DNA of 23,266 bases from assembly GCA_038230655.1 (NCBI GenBank), contig JBBRMU010000019.1:1-23266 (forward strand), given 5' to 3'. The translations under genes and the position numbers were made by a program. Shown here one piece after another: positions 7,130-14,843 of this stretch. Within the stretch, counting starts at the first letter, position 1. Each line of letters begins with the position of its first letter. The notes below the pieces were generated by a model. That model had not been told where the DNA came from and did not search any database. It was given only the letters and a program-made list of their open reading frames with translations. This stretch comes from JBBRMU01 sp038230655 (GTDB lineage Bacteria; Patescibacteriota; Microgenomatia; UBA1406; GWC2-37-13).

Positions 7130-7143
7130 TTATGCGTTTCTCG
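7130..7143 (-). repeat. 14-bp inverted repeat, right arm
   Basis: Exact reverse complement of 6302-6315. It overlaps the promoter-distal arm of the leader's 12-bp stem (7134-7145), so the same bases have two possible pairing partners. Confidence 0.8.
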
Positions 7144-7217
7144 AGTTTTTAAAGAGCAGTAATACCTGCTCTCTCAAGAAACGCTGTTTCCAAAAGAGAA
7201 CAGAAATTACAACCTAT

Positions 7218-7223
7218 AGTATA
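7218..7223 (-). promoter_or_regulatory. Extended -10 promoter of the repeat-protein gene
   Basis: TGATATACT on the minus strand (TGn-TATACT), about 167 nt before the start codon. It predicts a long leader, unlike the leaderless genes around it. Confidence 0.5.
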
Positions 7224-7270
7224 TCATATTTAAGCTCAAAAAGATAGTCATATTTGGGTAAAGTTGATTT

Positions 7271-10200
7271 TTACAATGGAGGGGAGGATACAGTTTTGGA
7301 TTTTAGTTTATCTAGTACAAGAACTAATTTAGTATCAGCTGAATCTGAAACCTTCCTTTCAATAAAACACTCTTTTGTATAGGAAGTATAGAAAGTAGTT
7401 TTTGCTATCACTAGGAAGAAATAAACGCCTCCGAGTAATATAGGAATAAAAGCAAAGTTATGTAGAATCATGACATATCTTGCTGATATGCTAATCCACA
7501 TAATCGCAGGTATAAAGTTAAAAATAAATTGTAAAATTCTGAAGATGAAGTATCTTCTATCAGGGATGCTCTTAATGCCGGTTGGTTGCCATGTCATAGA
7601 TTTATTGATTAATGTATCAAAAATCGCAAATAAATGAGCCCATCCATAGATTAGTCTCGTTGACCATGCTTCTATCCCATATACAGAGTAATGCCAGAGA
7701 GGATAGATAAGTAATACAAAGACGAAAGAGGGTATTATGAATAAAAGATTAAAAAACTTTACTTGTGAAGGATAAATAATTAGTAGACTGAGAGGTATTA
7801 CTGGAATAATGAAGGAACTTATTGCTGTATGAATATAGTAGAGAAATCCTGAAAAATAGCATAATCTTGTTCTTAACCTGAGTTTTGTACTCCAAAATTT
7901 TTTTGAGTTCAGTAAGGTCATTGATCCTCGGCACCAACGATACTGCTGTTTAAAAAAAGCATTCATCTCAGAAGGGCATAATCCTTTAGCTAAAATGATA
8001 GGGACATACTGAATTGTCCAACCCTTGGTTCGCAAATTAAAACCAGTATGTACATCTTCAGAGTGTTCTACCAGAGCGGTTCCACCGATTTCATTTAGAG
8101 CTGATCTGCGATAGATGGCATTACTACCCACACAAATTGACGCATCGTGGTTTTGTCGCGCTACCTGGGAAAATCTATAAAAAAATTCCTGAACTGCCCC
8201 CGCGCCGCGTTCCAACCAGTTTTGCGAAAAGTTGACTTCGAAGTATTGAGGAGACTGAACAATGCCAGTTGAAGTATCTTCGTAGAAATAAGGTAGCAGT
8301 TCATTGAGAAAATCTTTTCTTGGGCGAAAATCCGCGTCAAAAATTGTTATAAAATCACCATTTGAAATGCTGAATCCGTGCCGTAGATTACCAGCTTTTT
8401 TGAAATATCCCCTATTTTCCCTAACTTCATAGTGAAAATCATAGATGTTTGCGAGTTCCTTTACTTCAGGTCTTCCTGAGTCATCGAGACAATAGATTTC
8501 TATTTTTCCTTTGAAGTACTTTTTAATTTCTTTTACACCTTCCCAAGTATTCTTCAATACATTAATTGGTTCTCCTGCAGTAGGTAAAAAAATATCAACT
8601 TTTGCATTATTAATATGTTCTTCCCAGGCAAAGATAATTTTATTATGAAGAATAATATTAAATGGTGAGTGATTACTTACTACCATCGACACGAGGAAGT
8701 AGATAACAGTCAAGCCGAAGTATCCAAATAAGATCCACATGAATGGATTATTACTGAGGAAATTGAACATACTTACAGAGACTCCACTAAAACTAATGAT
8801 TGAGAAAAGTAAAATCCAGTTATTATTACGTTTAATATACTTGTATTTTTCTTTAATGCTTGGAGGATTAGGCAGAATGGTTTTTTTTACATTTTTAAAC
8901 TCAAATAAAAGATTGTTCTGATAGATATTTCTTGTAATACCTTTAAAGATTTTTTTTAGCGTTGAGCAATAAGCAATTATTAAATGTGCGACAGGTAATG
9001 AAAACAGCAGTAAAGTTGTAATATATGCCCAATAGATCATAATGGGATTTTGTCTATGAGTAAATAATGCCGATATTAAATCTGTTAACGTCATAGTCCC
9101 AAATAAGTAATGTGGCATAAAAAGTAGTAGATGATTTTCGCTTGGTGCAACCATAGAACCTTTTGGAGTAATTTTATATGATAGTCTTTTTTTCATAAGT
9201 ACACTAATCAAAGCAACAAAGAAAATCGGCCAGGATGCCATACTCACCACCATTCCTGGAATTAAAAGCCCTCTTTCTTCTCTTGGATGAACGTTATATC
9301 TTTGTAACCATAGAGACATAATCCACATAAAAATGTTAATTATAAAATAGAAAATCAAAAAAGGAATTAAGCGAAGGTTTGCATCATTAATACCTGCAAA
9401 AAAATACAAACTTAAAAGAAGTATACTTAGTCCGACGGCCAGTCCTGAGAAGTAATGCAATTGTAGAAAAAAATAGTAGATGATTTGTCGTAAATTCATT
9501 TTTTTGAATATATGTGGACTATGATTAAAAAAAATATCAATACAACCATAAGACCATCTCATCTGTTGATTAAAGTATGCCTTCCATGTAACTGGACCTT
9601 CACCATATGCTAAAGGATAAGGTAAATATATACTTTTCCAACCATTTGCATGAAATTTCATTCCAGTTAATAAATCTTCAGTGATATGTGCACTGTAATG
9701 ACCAATTTGTTTAAGAGCAGAGACTCGAATTACATGATTTGCTCCTATAAGTAATGCCATATCCATTCCACTTAGTCCTCGTAAAATTGTCCCATAGAAA
9801 TTATATGTTTGTTCCGCTGCACCCTTAGCTATAAATGAACTTTTTTTGTTTGCGTATATCTGGGGAGTTCCGACAAATCCTACTTTTGGATCTCTAAAAT
9901 ATCCAAGAGTTTTAGTCAGAAAGCTTTTCTTTGGGACAAAATCTGTATCAATTTGTGCTACAAAGTCATAGGAATTTCCAAATTCCTCATACCATGAGTT
10001 ATGATTACCTCCTTTTGTATGCTTCTTAAACTTTCCCCAATCAGTATTATATTCAGACCTTCCGTATCTGCTATAATGATTGACTCCATATTTCTTACAC
10101 ATTTCCTGTACTTCAGAATTATTCTCTTCATCAAGAATCCATGTGTCATGTTTATACGAGGCGTTTTTCATTGCAGGTAAGCATTTAGTTAGTAAAGAAA

Positions 10201-10498
10201 GTGATTCCTTTGAGGGAACAATCGTAGTTATAAAAGCAACTTTAACTCGATGTAATGGTTTCTCATGACGGATATCCTTAATATGTGAAGATATAGACCA
10301 TGCGAGGATCTCCATGATTATGGGATGCCATATGATATAGCTTACGAGAAGGAATAGTAGGATATCTAAGACTCTTAAGGTTCCCGTGAAATTATGAGGT
10401 AGATGTTTAGGATTAAACCACCAGATAGCAAAAAAAAGAACTAGACCAATTGAAATTATTGTGAGTATATTGTGGTATGTTTTTGTCTTTTTATACAC
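7271..10498 (-). CDS. Twin cellulose-synthase-like GT2 glycosyltransferase
   Basis: 1075-aa membrane protein carrying two complete processive GT2 units. Unit 1: N-terminal helices about 12-27 and 43-62, catalytic domain about 83-320 with D123 (LDEENN), DTD 184-186, TED 273-275 and QQMRW 311-315, then membrane helices to about 510. Unit 2: helices about 561-608, catalytic domain about 633-860 with LDDSG (671-675), DAD 721-723, SED 813-815 and QQYRW 851-855, then C-terminal helices and a TWQPTG segment near 969-974. Both units keep all D, DxD, TED and QxxRW residues of BcsA-type enzymes, so both may polymerise and export a beta-glycan from UDP- or GDP-sugars. The start is GTG, with in-frame TAG shortly upstream. 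Divergent from GH26, C39 and GH16 genes that may trim the product. Confidence 0.92.
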   Translation of the reverse strand: MYKKTKTYHNILTIISIGLVLFFAIWWFNPKHLPHNFTGTLRVLDILLFLLVSYIIWHPIIMEILAWSISSHIKDIRHEKPLHRVKVAFITTIVPSKESLSLLTKCLPAMKNASYKHDTWILDEENNSEVQEMCKKYGVNHYSRYGRSEYNTDWGKFKKHTKGGNHNSWYEEFGNSYDFVAQIDTDFVPKKSFLTKTLGYFRDPKVGFVGTPQIYANKKSSFIAKGAAEQTYNFYGTILRGLSGMDMALLIGANHVIRVSALKQIGHYSAHITEDLLTGMKFHANGWKSIYLPYPLAYGEGPVTWKAYFNQQMRWSYGCIDIFFNHSPHIFKKMNLRQIIYYFFLQLHYFSGLAVGLSILLLSLYFFAGINDANLRLIPFLIFYFIINIFMWIMSLWLQRYNVHPREERGLLIPGMVVSMASWPIFFVALISVLMKKRLSYKITPKGSMVAPSENHLLLFMPHYLFGTMTLTDLISALFTHRQNPIMIYWAYITTLLLFSLPVAHLIIAYCSTLKKIFKGITRNIYQNNLLFEFKNVKKTILPNPPSIKEKYKYIKRNNNWILLFSIISFSGVSVSMFNFLSNNPFMWILFGYFGLTVIYFLVSMVVSNHSPFNIILHNKIIFAWEEHINNAKVDIFLPTAGEPINVLKNTWEGVKEIKKYFKGKIEIYCLDDSGRPEVKELANIYDFHYEVRENRGYFKKAGNLRHGFSISNGDFITIFDADFRPRKDFLNELLPYFYEDTSTGIVQSPQYFEVNFSQNWLERGAGAVQEFFYRFSQVARQNHDASICVGSNAIYRRSALNEIGGTALVEHSEDVHTGFNLRTKGWTIQYVPIILAKGLCPSEMNAFFKQQYRWCRGSMTLLNSKKFWSTKLRLRTRLCYFSGFLYYIHTAISSFIIPVIPLSLLIIYPSQVKFFNLLFIIPSFVFVLLIYPLWHYSVYGIEAWSTRLIYGWAHLFAIFDTLINKSMTWQPTGIKSIPDRRYFIFRILQFIFNFIPAIMWISISARYVMILHNFAFIPILLGGVYFFLVIAKTTFYTSYTKECFIERKVSDSADTKLVLVLDKLKSKTVSSPPL

Positions 10499-10552
10499 TG
10501 AGATCTAAAAATTGTTATACTTATTGTTCCTAATAGTTTGAATGGCATCTTT

Positions 10553-10559
10553 TATTATA
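10553..10559. promoter_or_regulatory. Candidate shared -10 region between GT2 and GH26 genes
   Basis: TATTAT (10553-10558) on the plus strand lies 21 nt before the GH26 ATG. The reverse strand reads TATAAT (10559-10554), 55 nt before the GT2 GTG. A nearer minus-strand candidate for GT2 is TATAAC, 15 nt before the GTG. Confidence 0.4.
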
Positions 10560-10579
10560 CATTAAACCAATCATTGTAG

Positions 10580-11614
10580 ATGAAAATTAGTTCTAGGTCA
10601 TTAGTTATTATAATTTTTCTAATTGCAGTCCTGATCATAGGTCCAAGTATAATAATTATTAAAAAGTCATTAAATTTTAGAAACCCAAAGCTTATTGTAA
10701 GAAATTCTCGCGTTGTATCTCTTGGAGCATGGACAGGAGGGTTATGGAATAATAAGAGCAAGTCTTTAGACCTAGATAAACTTCATGAATTCCAATCTCT
10801 CATTAGTAAAAAAGTATCTATAGCCCATTACTATAGAGGGTGGGATGAACTGAATAAACCGGGATTATCAGATCAACTATATAGTATAAATAAAAATGGA
10901 TGGACCCCGATGATTAGTGCAAATCCTTATTTTTCTCTCAAATGCTCTGAAAATAAAGAGGAAAACATCTATCAGGCAATTACCCAGGGACACTGTGATA
11001 GTCTAATATTAGCCATTGCAGATAATTTCAAAAAATATAATAAACCCGTTTATTTCCGTTTCGCATGGGAAATGAATATAGATAGTATCCAGTGGAGTAC
11101 TCAATATACTGGGAGCAGTCCATCTGAGTTTGTCTCAGCTTGGAGACATATTCATGATATTTTTAGAGAAAATGAGGTGAAAAATCTCAAATGGGTATTT
11201 TCAGTTAATGTGGAAAAAGCTAATAGTCCTTCTATTGCATCCTTGTACCCCGGAGACAAATATGTTGACTGGATTGCGATTGATGGGTATAACTGGGGGA
11301 CAACTCAAAACTGGAGCAAATGGCTAAGTTTTAAAGAAGTTTTCCAATCGACGTATGATCATTTAATTAGAGTTGCTCCCAAAAAGCCTTTAATGCTATC
11401 TGAAGTTAACTCAGTTAATATAGGAGGAAATAAAGCAGCATGGTTTCAAGATATGCTTAGTTATCAAATTCCAAATAACTTTAAAAAAGTAAATATGATA
11501 ATTTTTTTCAACGAGGATAAAACAAAAGAAGAGGGGATTAACTGGAATATAGAAAATTCTCATCAAGTTGTCGAGGCTATAAAGAATTCCTTAAAAAATG
11601 ATATTTATAAATAG
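10580..11614 (+). CDS. Membrane-anchored GH26-like glycoside hydrolase
   Basis: 344-aa protein with an N-terminal uncleaved anchor (residues 8-27) and an extracytoplasmic (beta/alpha)8 domain. E164 in VYFRFAWEMN fits the GH26 acid/base (family consensus RxxHEMNG). The YPGDKYVDWIAIDGYNWG segment (223-240) and E275 in KPLMLSEVNS fit the strand-7 nucleophile. GH26 enzymes cleave beta-1,4-mannan or mixed beta-glucans. The usual H before EMN is W163 here, so specificity may differ. The gene starts a three-gene plus-strand unit, with the next ORF only 4 nt downstream. Its divergence from the twin GT2 suggests it edits or releases the polymer made by that enzyme (inference). Confidence 0.8.
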   Translation: MKISSRSLVIIIFLIAVLIIGPSIIIIKKSLNFRNPKLIVRNSRVVSLGAWTGGLWNNKSKSLDLDKLHEFQSLISKKVSIAHYYRGWDELNKPGLSDQLYSINKNGWTPMISANPYFSLKCSENKEENIYQAITQGHCDSLILAIADNFKKYNKPVYFRFAWEMNIDSIQWSTQYTGSSPSEFVSAWRHIHDIFRENEVKNLKWVFSVNVEKANSPSIASLYPGDKYVDWIAIDGYNWGTTQNWSKWLSFKEVFQSTYDHLIRVAPKKPLMLSEVNSVNIGGNKAAWFQDMLSYQIPNNFKKVNMIIFFNEDKTKEEGINWNIENSHQVVEAIKNSLKNDIYK

Positions 11615-11618
11615 ATAA

Positions 11619-12404
11619 ATGAAAAAAAATACTCAGGTCTCACTTTTTTTGATAGGGTCTACGATCTTCGTTATAATTATTTATTTAAGTTACTCCTATA
11701 AAAATAAACTTAATCATCAAATAACGATTGACTTAAATAGTCCTACTGTAACAACAATACAGGAAGTCTTCACTCAAACTCCACCGACCCAAACTCCTTC
11801 TCCAACTAGGTTAAAGAAAGATCTTGTTGTTCAAGATGTTCCATTTACAGTCCAATCTCCATTTGCAGACTGGAAAGATCCTAGACAACAAGATGCTTGC
11901 GAAGAAGCTTCAGTATTAATGGCAATGCATTGGGTAAAAAATGAAAAAATTTTAAGTAAAGAAGCAGCGAAGGAGGAAATTCTTGCAATCTCAAAATTCC
12001 AGGAAGATAAGTTCGGAAGCTATCACGATACTTCGGCCTTAGATACAGGAAAAAGGATTATTGAGGGTTACTATCACTACAAAAATTATGAAATAAAACC
12101 TGTAATAACTGCTGAAGATATTATTAATCAGATAGATTATGATAATATCGTCATTGTCCCTGCAAACGGCCAACTCCTGCATAATCCGAATTTTACGCAG
12201 CCAGGTCCTGAAAGACATATGTTAGTAATAAAAGGATACGACAGAATAAATGGACAGTTTATCACAAATGAGACTGGTGTAAGTCAAGGCGAAAACTGGA
12301 AGTATAATAAAGAAATATTATTTAGTGCGATTCGCGACTACCCGACAGGATATCACGTGCCCATATTGAAAGTTGAAAAAGTAATGATCATCATTAAAAA
12401 GTAA
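11619..12404 (+). CDS. Membrane-anchored C39-like cysteine peptidase
   Basis: 261-aa protein: N-terminal anchor (residues 8-26), a Thr/Pro-rich linker about 52-63 (TQTPPTQTPSPT), then a C39_2-type papain-fold domain. Putative catalytic residues are C94 in QQDACEEAS, H200 in PERHMLVIKGYD and N217 in FITNETG. The C39_2 group contains exported peptidases and amidases not tied to bacteriocin transporters; the substrate is unknown. It follows the GH26 gene by 4 nt with no SD, so it is surely co-transcribed. The linker puts the domain out in the wall or envelope, next to the presumed glycan. Confidence 0.82.
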   Translation: MKKNTQVSLFLIGSTIFVIIIYLSYSYKNKLNHQITIDLNSPTVTTIQEVFTQTPPTQTPSPTRLKKDLVVQDVPFTVQSPFADWKDPRQQDACEEASVLMAMHWVKNEKILSKEAAKEEILAISKFQEDKFGSYHDTSALDTGKRIIEGYYHYKNYEIKPVITAEDIINQIDYDNIVIVPANGQLLHNPNFTQPGPERHMLVIKGYDRINGQFITNETGVSQGENWKYNKEILFSAIRDYPTGYHVPILKVEKVMIIIKK

Positions 12405-12470
12405 AGGCTGGATAGATTATCATTACATAAAATAAATTTCAATAAGAATTTATACTCCTTGAAATTAAGT

Positions 12471-13355
12471 ATGAAGGAGTTTACAATAGACCGATACTGT
12501 ATGCCGAATCATAAGACTGACCTAAAAATTAAAAGAGCCGTTTATATACTTTCACTGATTTTAATAGTTGGATTGGTTCTCACTTCTATCATGAGAACAT
12601 TTAGATATAAGAAGAAACTAGTTAAATTACCGTCAAAATTACTGACCAATAAATGGAGAGAAGACTTTAATTCTTTAGATCAAAAATTCTGGAAAGTCGC
12701 AGATAATAAAGCGCTTGAGGGATCGATAGTTGATGAACATCAGGGGTATTTTCTTAAAAAAAATGTCTGGATTTCTAATGGATATCTAATTTTGAGACTG
12801 ACGCAAGAGGAGGGAGTGGTTGGGAGTAACCCGAATGGTGTTATCTCAAAAGGTGGTGAAATCGAGAGCCTTAATAAGTACAGCTATGGAACTTATCAAT
12901 GGAGAATGAGAATGAGCTCCAGCTCAAAAGATCCTAAAATAGCCGGTAAAACAGTTCCTGGCCAAATCTCCGCCGGCTTTAACTTTATTAACGACTCTCA
13001 AACCGAGATAGATTTTGAAGTAGAGGGACAGTATCCAGATCAACTTGAGATGACTACATGGAAGAATCCTGATACAACAAAATTTCCTACAGCTGATGAT
13101 CGTATATATACGTTTAAGCAAATTGCGGGTTTAGGTGCGGAATTTCATACATATAAATATATTTGGGAACCTAAGAGAGTCAGATACTATGTCAACAATA
13201 TTTTAGTTGCCGATCATAAAGAACATATTCCAGATGCTCCAGCCCATTTTATGGCCAACCATTGGGGAACAGATAACGAGAACTTCGGAGGCAATGCAAC
13301 TTTAAACGCGCAAAGATATATGTTAATAGACTGGGTTTCATATACTCAATTATAA
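12471..13355 (+). CDS. Membrane-anchored GH16 beta-glucanase-like enzyme
   Basis: 294 aa from the ATG at 12471. A TTG at 12459 is in frame but sits only 2 nt after the TATACT box at 12451-12456, so it is less likely. A cytoplasmic tail of about 22 residues, an anchor at about 23-41, then a jelly-roll domain. The GH16 catalytic motif EIDFE gives nucleophile E179, D181 and acid/base E183. It is preceded by YGTYQWRMRM and followed by FHTYKYIWEPKRVRYYVN, both standard GH16 strands. GH16 enzymes cut or transglycosylate beta-1,3/1,4-glucans and galactans. Together with the twin GT2 and GH26 it points to a beta-linked surface polysaccharide. It could be a transglycosylase linking chains rather than a hydrolase. 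Confidence 0.87.
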   Translation: MKEFTIDRYCMPNHKTDLKIKRAVYILSLILIVGLVLTSIMRTFRYKKKLVKLPSKLLTNKWREDFNSLDQKFWKVADNKALEGSIVDEHQGYFLKKNVWISNGYLILRLTQEEGVVGSNPNGVISKGGEIESLNKYSYGTYQWRMRMSSSSKDPKIAGKTVPGQISAGFNFINDSQTEIDFEVEGQYPDQLEMTTWKNPDTTKFPTADDRIYTFKQIAGLGAEFHTYKYIWEPKRVRYYVNNILVADHKEHIPDAPAHFMANHWGTDNENFGGNATLNAQRYMLIDWVSYTQL

Positions 13356-13374
13356 AGCCAGCACTATTTTCTGA

Positions 13375-13380
13375 TATAAT
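13375..13380 (+). promoter_or_regulatory. Extended -10, leaderless small gene
   Basis: TGATATAAT with 6 nt to the ATG at 13387; it lies just after the GH16 stop codon. Confidence 0.75.
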
Positions 13381-13386
13381 GCCTGT

Positions 13387-13707
13387 ATGGCAAATATTTC
13401 TTTCACTAATAGTGCTCTCGAGTCAATTCATAGGAATAACCTAACCCGAGATATTATTTCAAATGTGGTTAGTAATTCAGACAGATCATTTCCCGGTAAA
13501 CAATCGGGAAGTACAATGTATTCTAAAGCTACATCTTCCGGAGTTATCTCAGTTGTTACCAGACATACTGATCAAGGTCAGTTAGTAGTCACGTGTTGGG
13601 TAAAAAAAGGACAAGGTAGCTCTCATTTTGATCAAGATTCAAGATATAAGAATGCTTCTTTTTGGAAAAGAGTTTGGTTAGATTTTTTAACGACATTTGG
13701 ACTTTAA
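13387..13707 (+). CDS. Uncharacterised 106-aa protein, possibly DUF4258-like
   Basis: Small soluble protein with no signal peptide. It opens ISFTNSALESIHRNNLTRDI, followed by strands STMYSKATSSGVISVVTRHT and QLVVTCWVKKG. An 'A-x2-xIxRN-x2-xDI' helix followed by strands ending in V-x-T-x-W/Y recalls the DUF4258 and RelE/BrnT-like fold, where the motif is usually HAxxRM. No antitoxin gene is adjacent, so I do not call a toxin. Leaderless promoter as described. Function unknown. Confidence 0.65.
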   Translation: MANISFTNSALESIHRNNLTRDIISNVVSNSDRSFPGKQSGSTMYSKATSSGVISVVTRHTDQGQLVVTCWVKKGQGSSHFDQDSRYKNASFWKRVWLDFLTTFGL

Positions 13708-13729
13708 ACCCATCTTCTTAAGTATTTGA

Positions 13730-13735
13730 TATAAT
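13730..13735 (+). promoter_or_regulatory. Extended -10, intact promoter of a broken gene
   Basis: TGATATAAT with 6 nt to the ATG at 13742. The box is perfect although the gene it drives is disrupted. Confidence 0.7.
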
Positions 13736-13741
13736 GCTGAA

Positions 13742-14027
13742 ATGAGGTTGTCAAAGCGCCAACCCAAGAATGGTATTTCAAGAACTCATTTCCGCTGCAT
13801 TGATGGGAGAGTATGGAGGAGAAAAGATCTCTATCATTATCTATGGAGCAACATTAGTTCTCGCTGGTCTTGCTTTTAATGCAATATGGGTTTATGTATC
13901 AACTAACTACAGACTTATAGATCAGCGAGTAGATCCAAAAATTATTAAACTCGGCTCAAAGGTTGTAATAGCAGCACCTATCATATATTTGATTGCCGTC
14001 ATTACTGCTTTTATAAACCCTTTATGA
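13742..14027 (+). pseudogene. TMEM175/DUF1211 potassium-channel-like gene with internal deletion
   Basis: The promoter-linked ATG at 13742 begins MRLSKR, which matches the start of DUF1211 proteins just before their usual EAFSDG motif, but that motif is missing. The C-terminal half survives in the +1 frame from about 13746: FQELISAALMGEYGGEKISI, then IIYGATLVLAGLAFNAIWVYVS and VVIAAPIIYLIAVITAFINP, i.e. three hydrophobic helices of the second half. The first half, including the pore helix with FSD, has been removed by a deletion that also shifted the frame. Reading from 13742 ends after 45 codons. The remaining 85-aa frame (ATG 13770) has no promoter-proximal start or SD and is unlikely to be a working channel. 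Confidence 0.75.
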
Positions 14028-14124
14028 GCATTTTTATCTATATCTTCATCCCCCTACTTTATATTTTACCGAGAGCCCTGTTGACACACTTGTGGATTAT
14101 ACACCAGAAGGATGAGGAGAGATA

Positions 14125-14343
14125 TTAATTTTTTTCTGCAGTGCAATCGAAAGAAGGGGGACGATCTGAGGAACTACTAGGATGTTGCCTAGTTAAATCG
14201 ATTAGTGCTTGTGAAATAATAGATAAATCATGATATTTTTGATCGGTAGGATAAGTAATCTGCTCTCCGTTCATGACGCCTTCTACCCTTATGAGTGGGG
14301 AAGTAGGATTAATATCGAAAGGTAACTGACCTTTTTCTACCAT
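14125..14343 (-). CDS. Uncharacterised 72-aa protein
   Basis: Small soluble protein (VEKGQLPFDINPTSPLIRVE, then a helix SIISQALIDLTRQ and a Ser/Pro-rich polar tail). I do not recognise a family. It is a real gene despite its size because it has the best sigma70-type promoter in the window: TTGACA, 17 nt, TATACT, 6 nt, ATG. It is divergent from the 128-aa orphan. The 97 bases between it and the TMEM175 remnant hold no supported gene. Confidence 0.7.
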   Translation of the reverse strand: MVEKGQLPFDINPTSPLIRVEGVMNGEQITYPTDQKYHDLSIISQALIDLTRQHPSSSSDRPPSFDCTAEKN

Positions 14344-14349
14344 GTTCTA

Positions 14350-14378
14350 AGTATAGTCTTGTAGCTTTGATTTGTCAA
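14350..14378 (-). promoter_or_regulatory. Consensus sigma70 promoter, leaderless
   Basis: Minus strand: TTGACA (14378-14373), 17-nt spacer, TATACT (14355-14350), then 6 nt to the ATG. It shows directly that the 6-nt spacing belongs to ordinary -35/-10 promoters. Confidence 0.85.
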
Positions 14379-14409
14379 GCGATTTTGATTATTACTGAAG
14401 CAGAGCTGG

Positions 14410-14415
14410 TATAAT
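14410..14415 (+). promoter_or_regulatory. Extended -10, leaderless small gene
   Basis: TGGTATAAT with 6 nt to the ATG at 14422. Confidence 0.75.
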
Positions 14416-14421
14416 GTCTAG

Positions 14422-14808
14422 ATGAAAGAATCTGATATTAATTCTCAGGTAGGTTGGGTATATCTTTGGCCTTCTAGAGAGACTGAGATAGCAACTCAAA
14501 CAACAACTACACTAGATTTAGTAAATTATCTGGTGTTTAAGTCTCTTATATTAAATCCCGACAAAATGAAGAAATATAGCAATTTAACGAAGAAGAATGT
14601 TGTCCTATCAACCCAACATCCAGATAGCCCATATACTGAGTCTGAAAACTGTCTCCCATATCTTTGGACAGAAACTGAGGAAGATGTTGCCGAAGAAGCG
14701 GCCTCAGCTCTAAGTGATGTGACAAATGTTCCCCACACTACCGTGATGCTTGTTCAAAATGGCGAATTTCAAGGCTACTTTAACATAGTTATGCCTGAAA
14801 ATAGCTAG
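14422..14808 (+). CDS. Uncharacterised 128-aa protein
   Basis: Soluble, acidic, without signal peptide. Visible elements are VGWVYLWPSRETEIATQTTT, an acidic helix EEDVAEEAASALSDV (about residues 85-99) and a terminal strand pair TTVMLVQNGEFQGYFNIVMP. No family recognised. It has its own extended -10 leaderless promoter and is followed by a hairpin likely to be its terminator. Confidence 0.65.
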   Translation: MKESDINSQVGWVYLWPSRETEIATQTTTTLDLVNYLVFKSLILNPDKMKKYSNLTKKNVVLSTQHPDSPYTESENCLPYLWTETEEDVAEEAASALSDVTNVPHTTVMLVQNGEFQGYFNIVMPENS

Positions 14809-14843
14809 GATTAACTCTGTCCGTACACGCTTCTTTATGCTTT

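Larger units (their letters stand above)
7052..7211 (-). promoter_or_regulatory. Structured 5' leader of the repeat-protein gene
   Basis: Transcript from the extended -10 TGATATACT (box at 7223-7218). In mRNA order: a 12-bp stem with one G-U (7184-7173 with 7145-7134) enclosing a 7-bp hairpin (7172-7166 with 7159-7153, 6-nt loop) and a TTAAAAA bulge; a 6-bp hairpin (7123-7118 with 7113-7108); a 5-bp hairpin (7100-7096 with 7089-7085); then GCCT/AGGC flanking the SD (7068-7056), which could partly hide it. No known riboswitch signature was recognised. Confidence 0.6.

Noticed and set aside
14109..14180. 22-codon plus-strand ORF after a GATGAGGAG element
   Set aside because: It runs antisense into the 72-aa gene that has a consensus promoter and shows no family features; coding support is absent.
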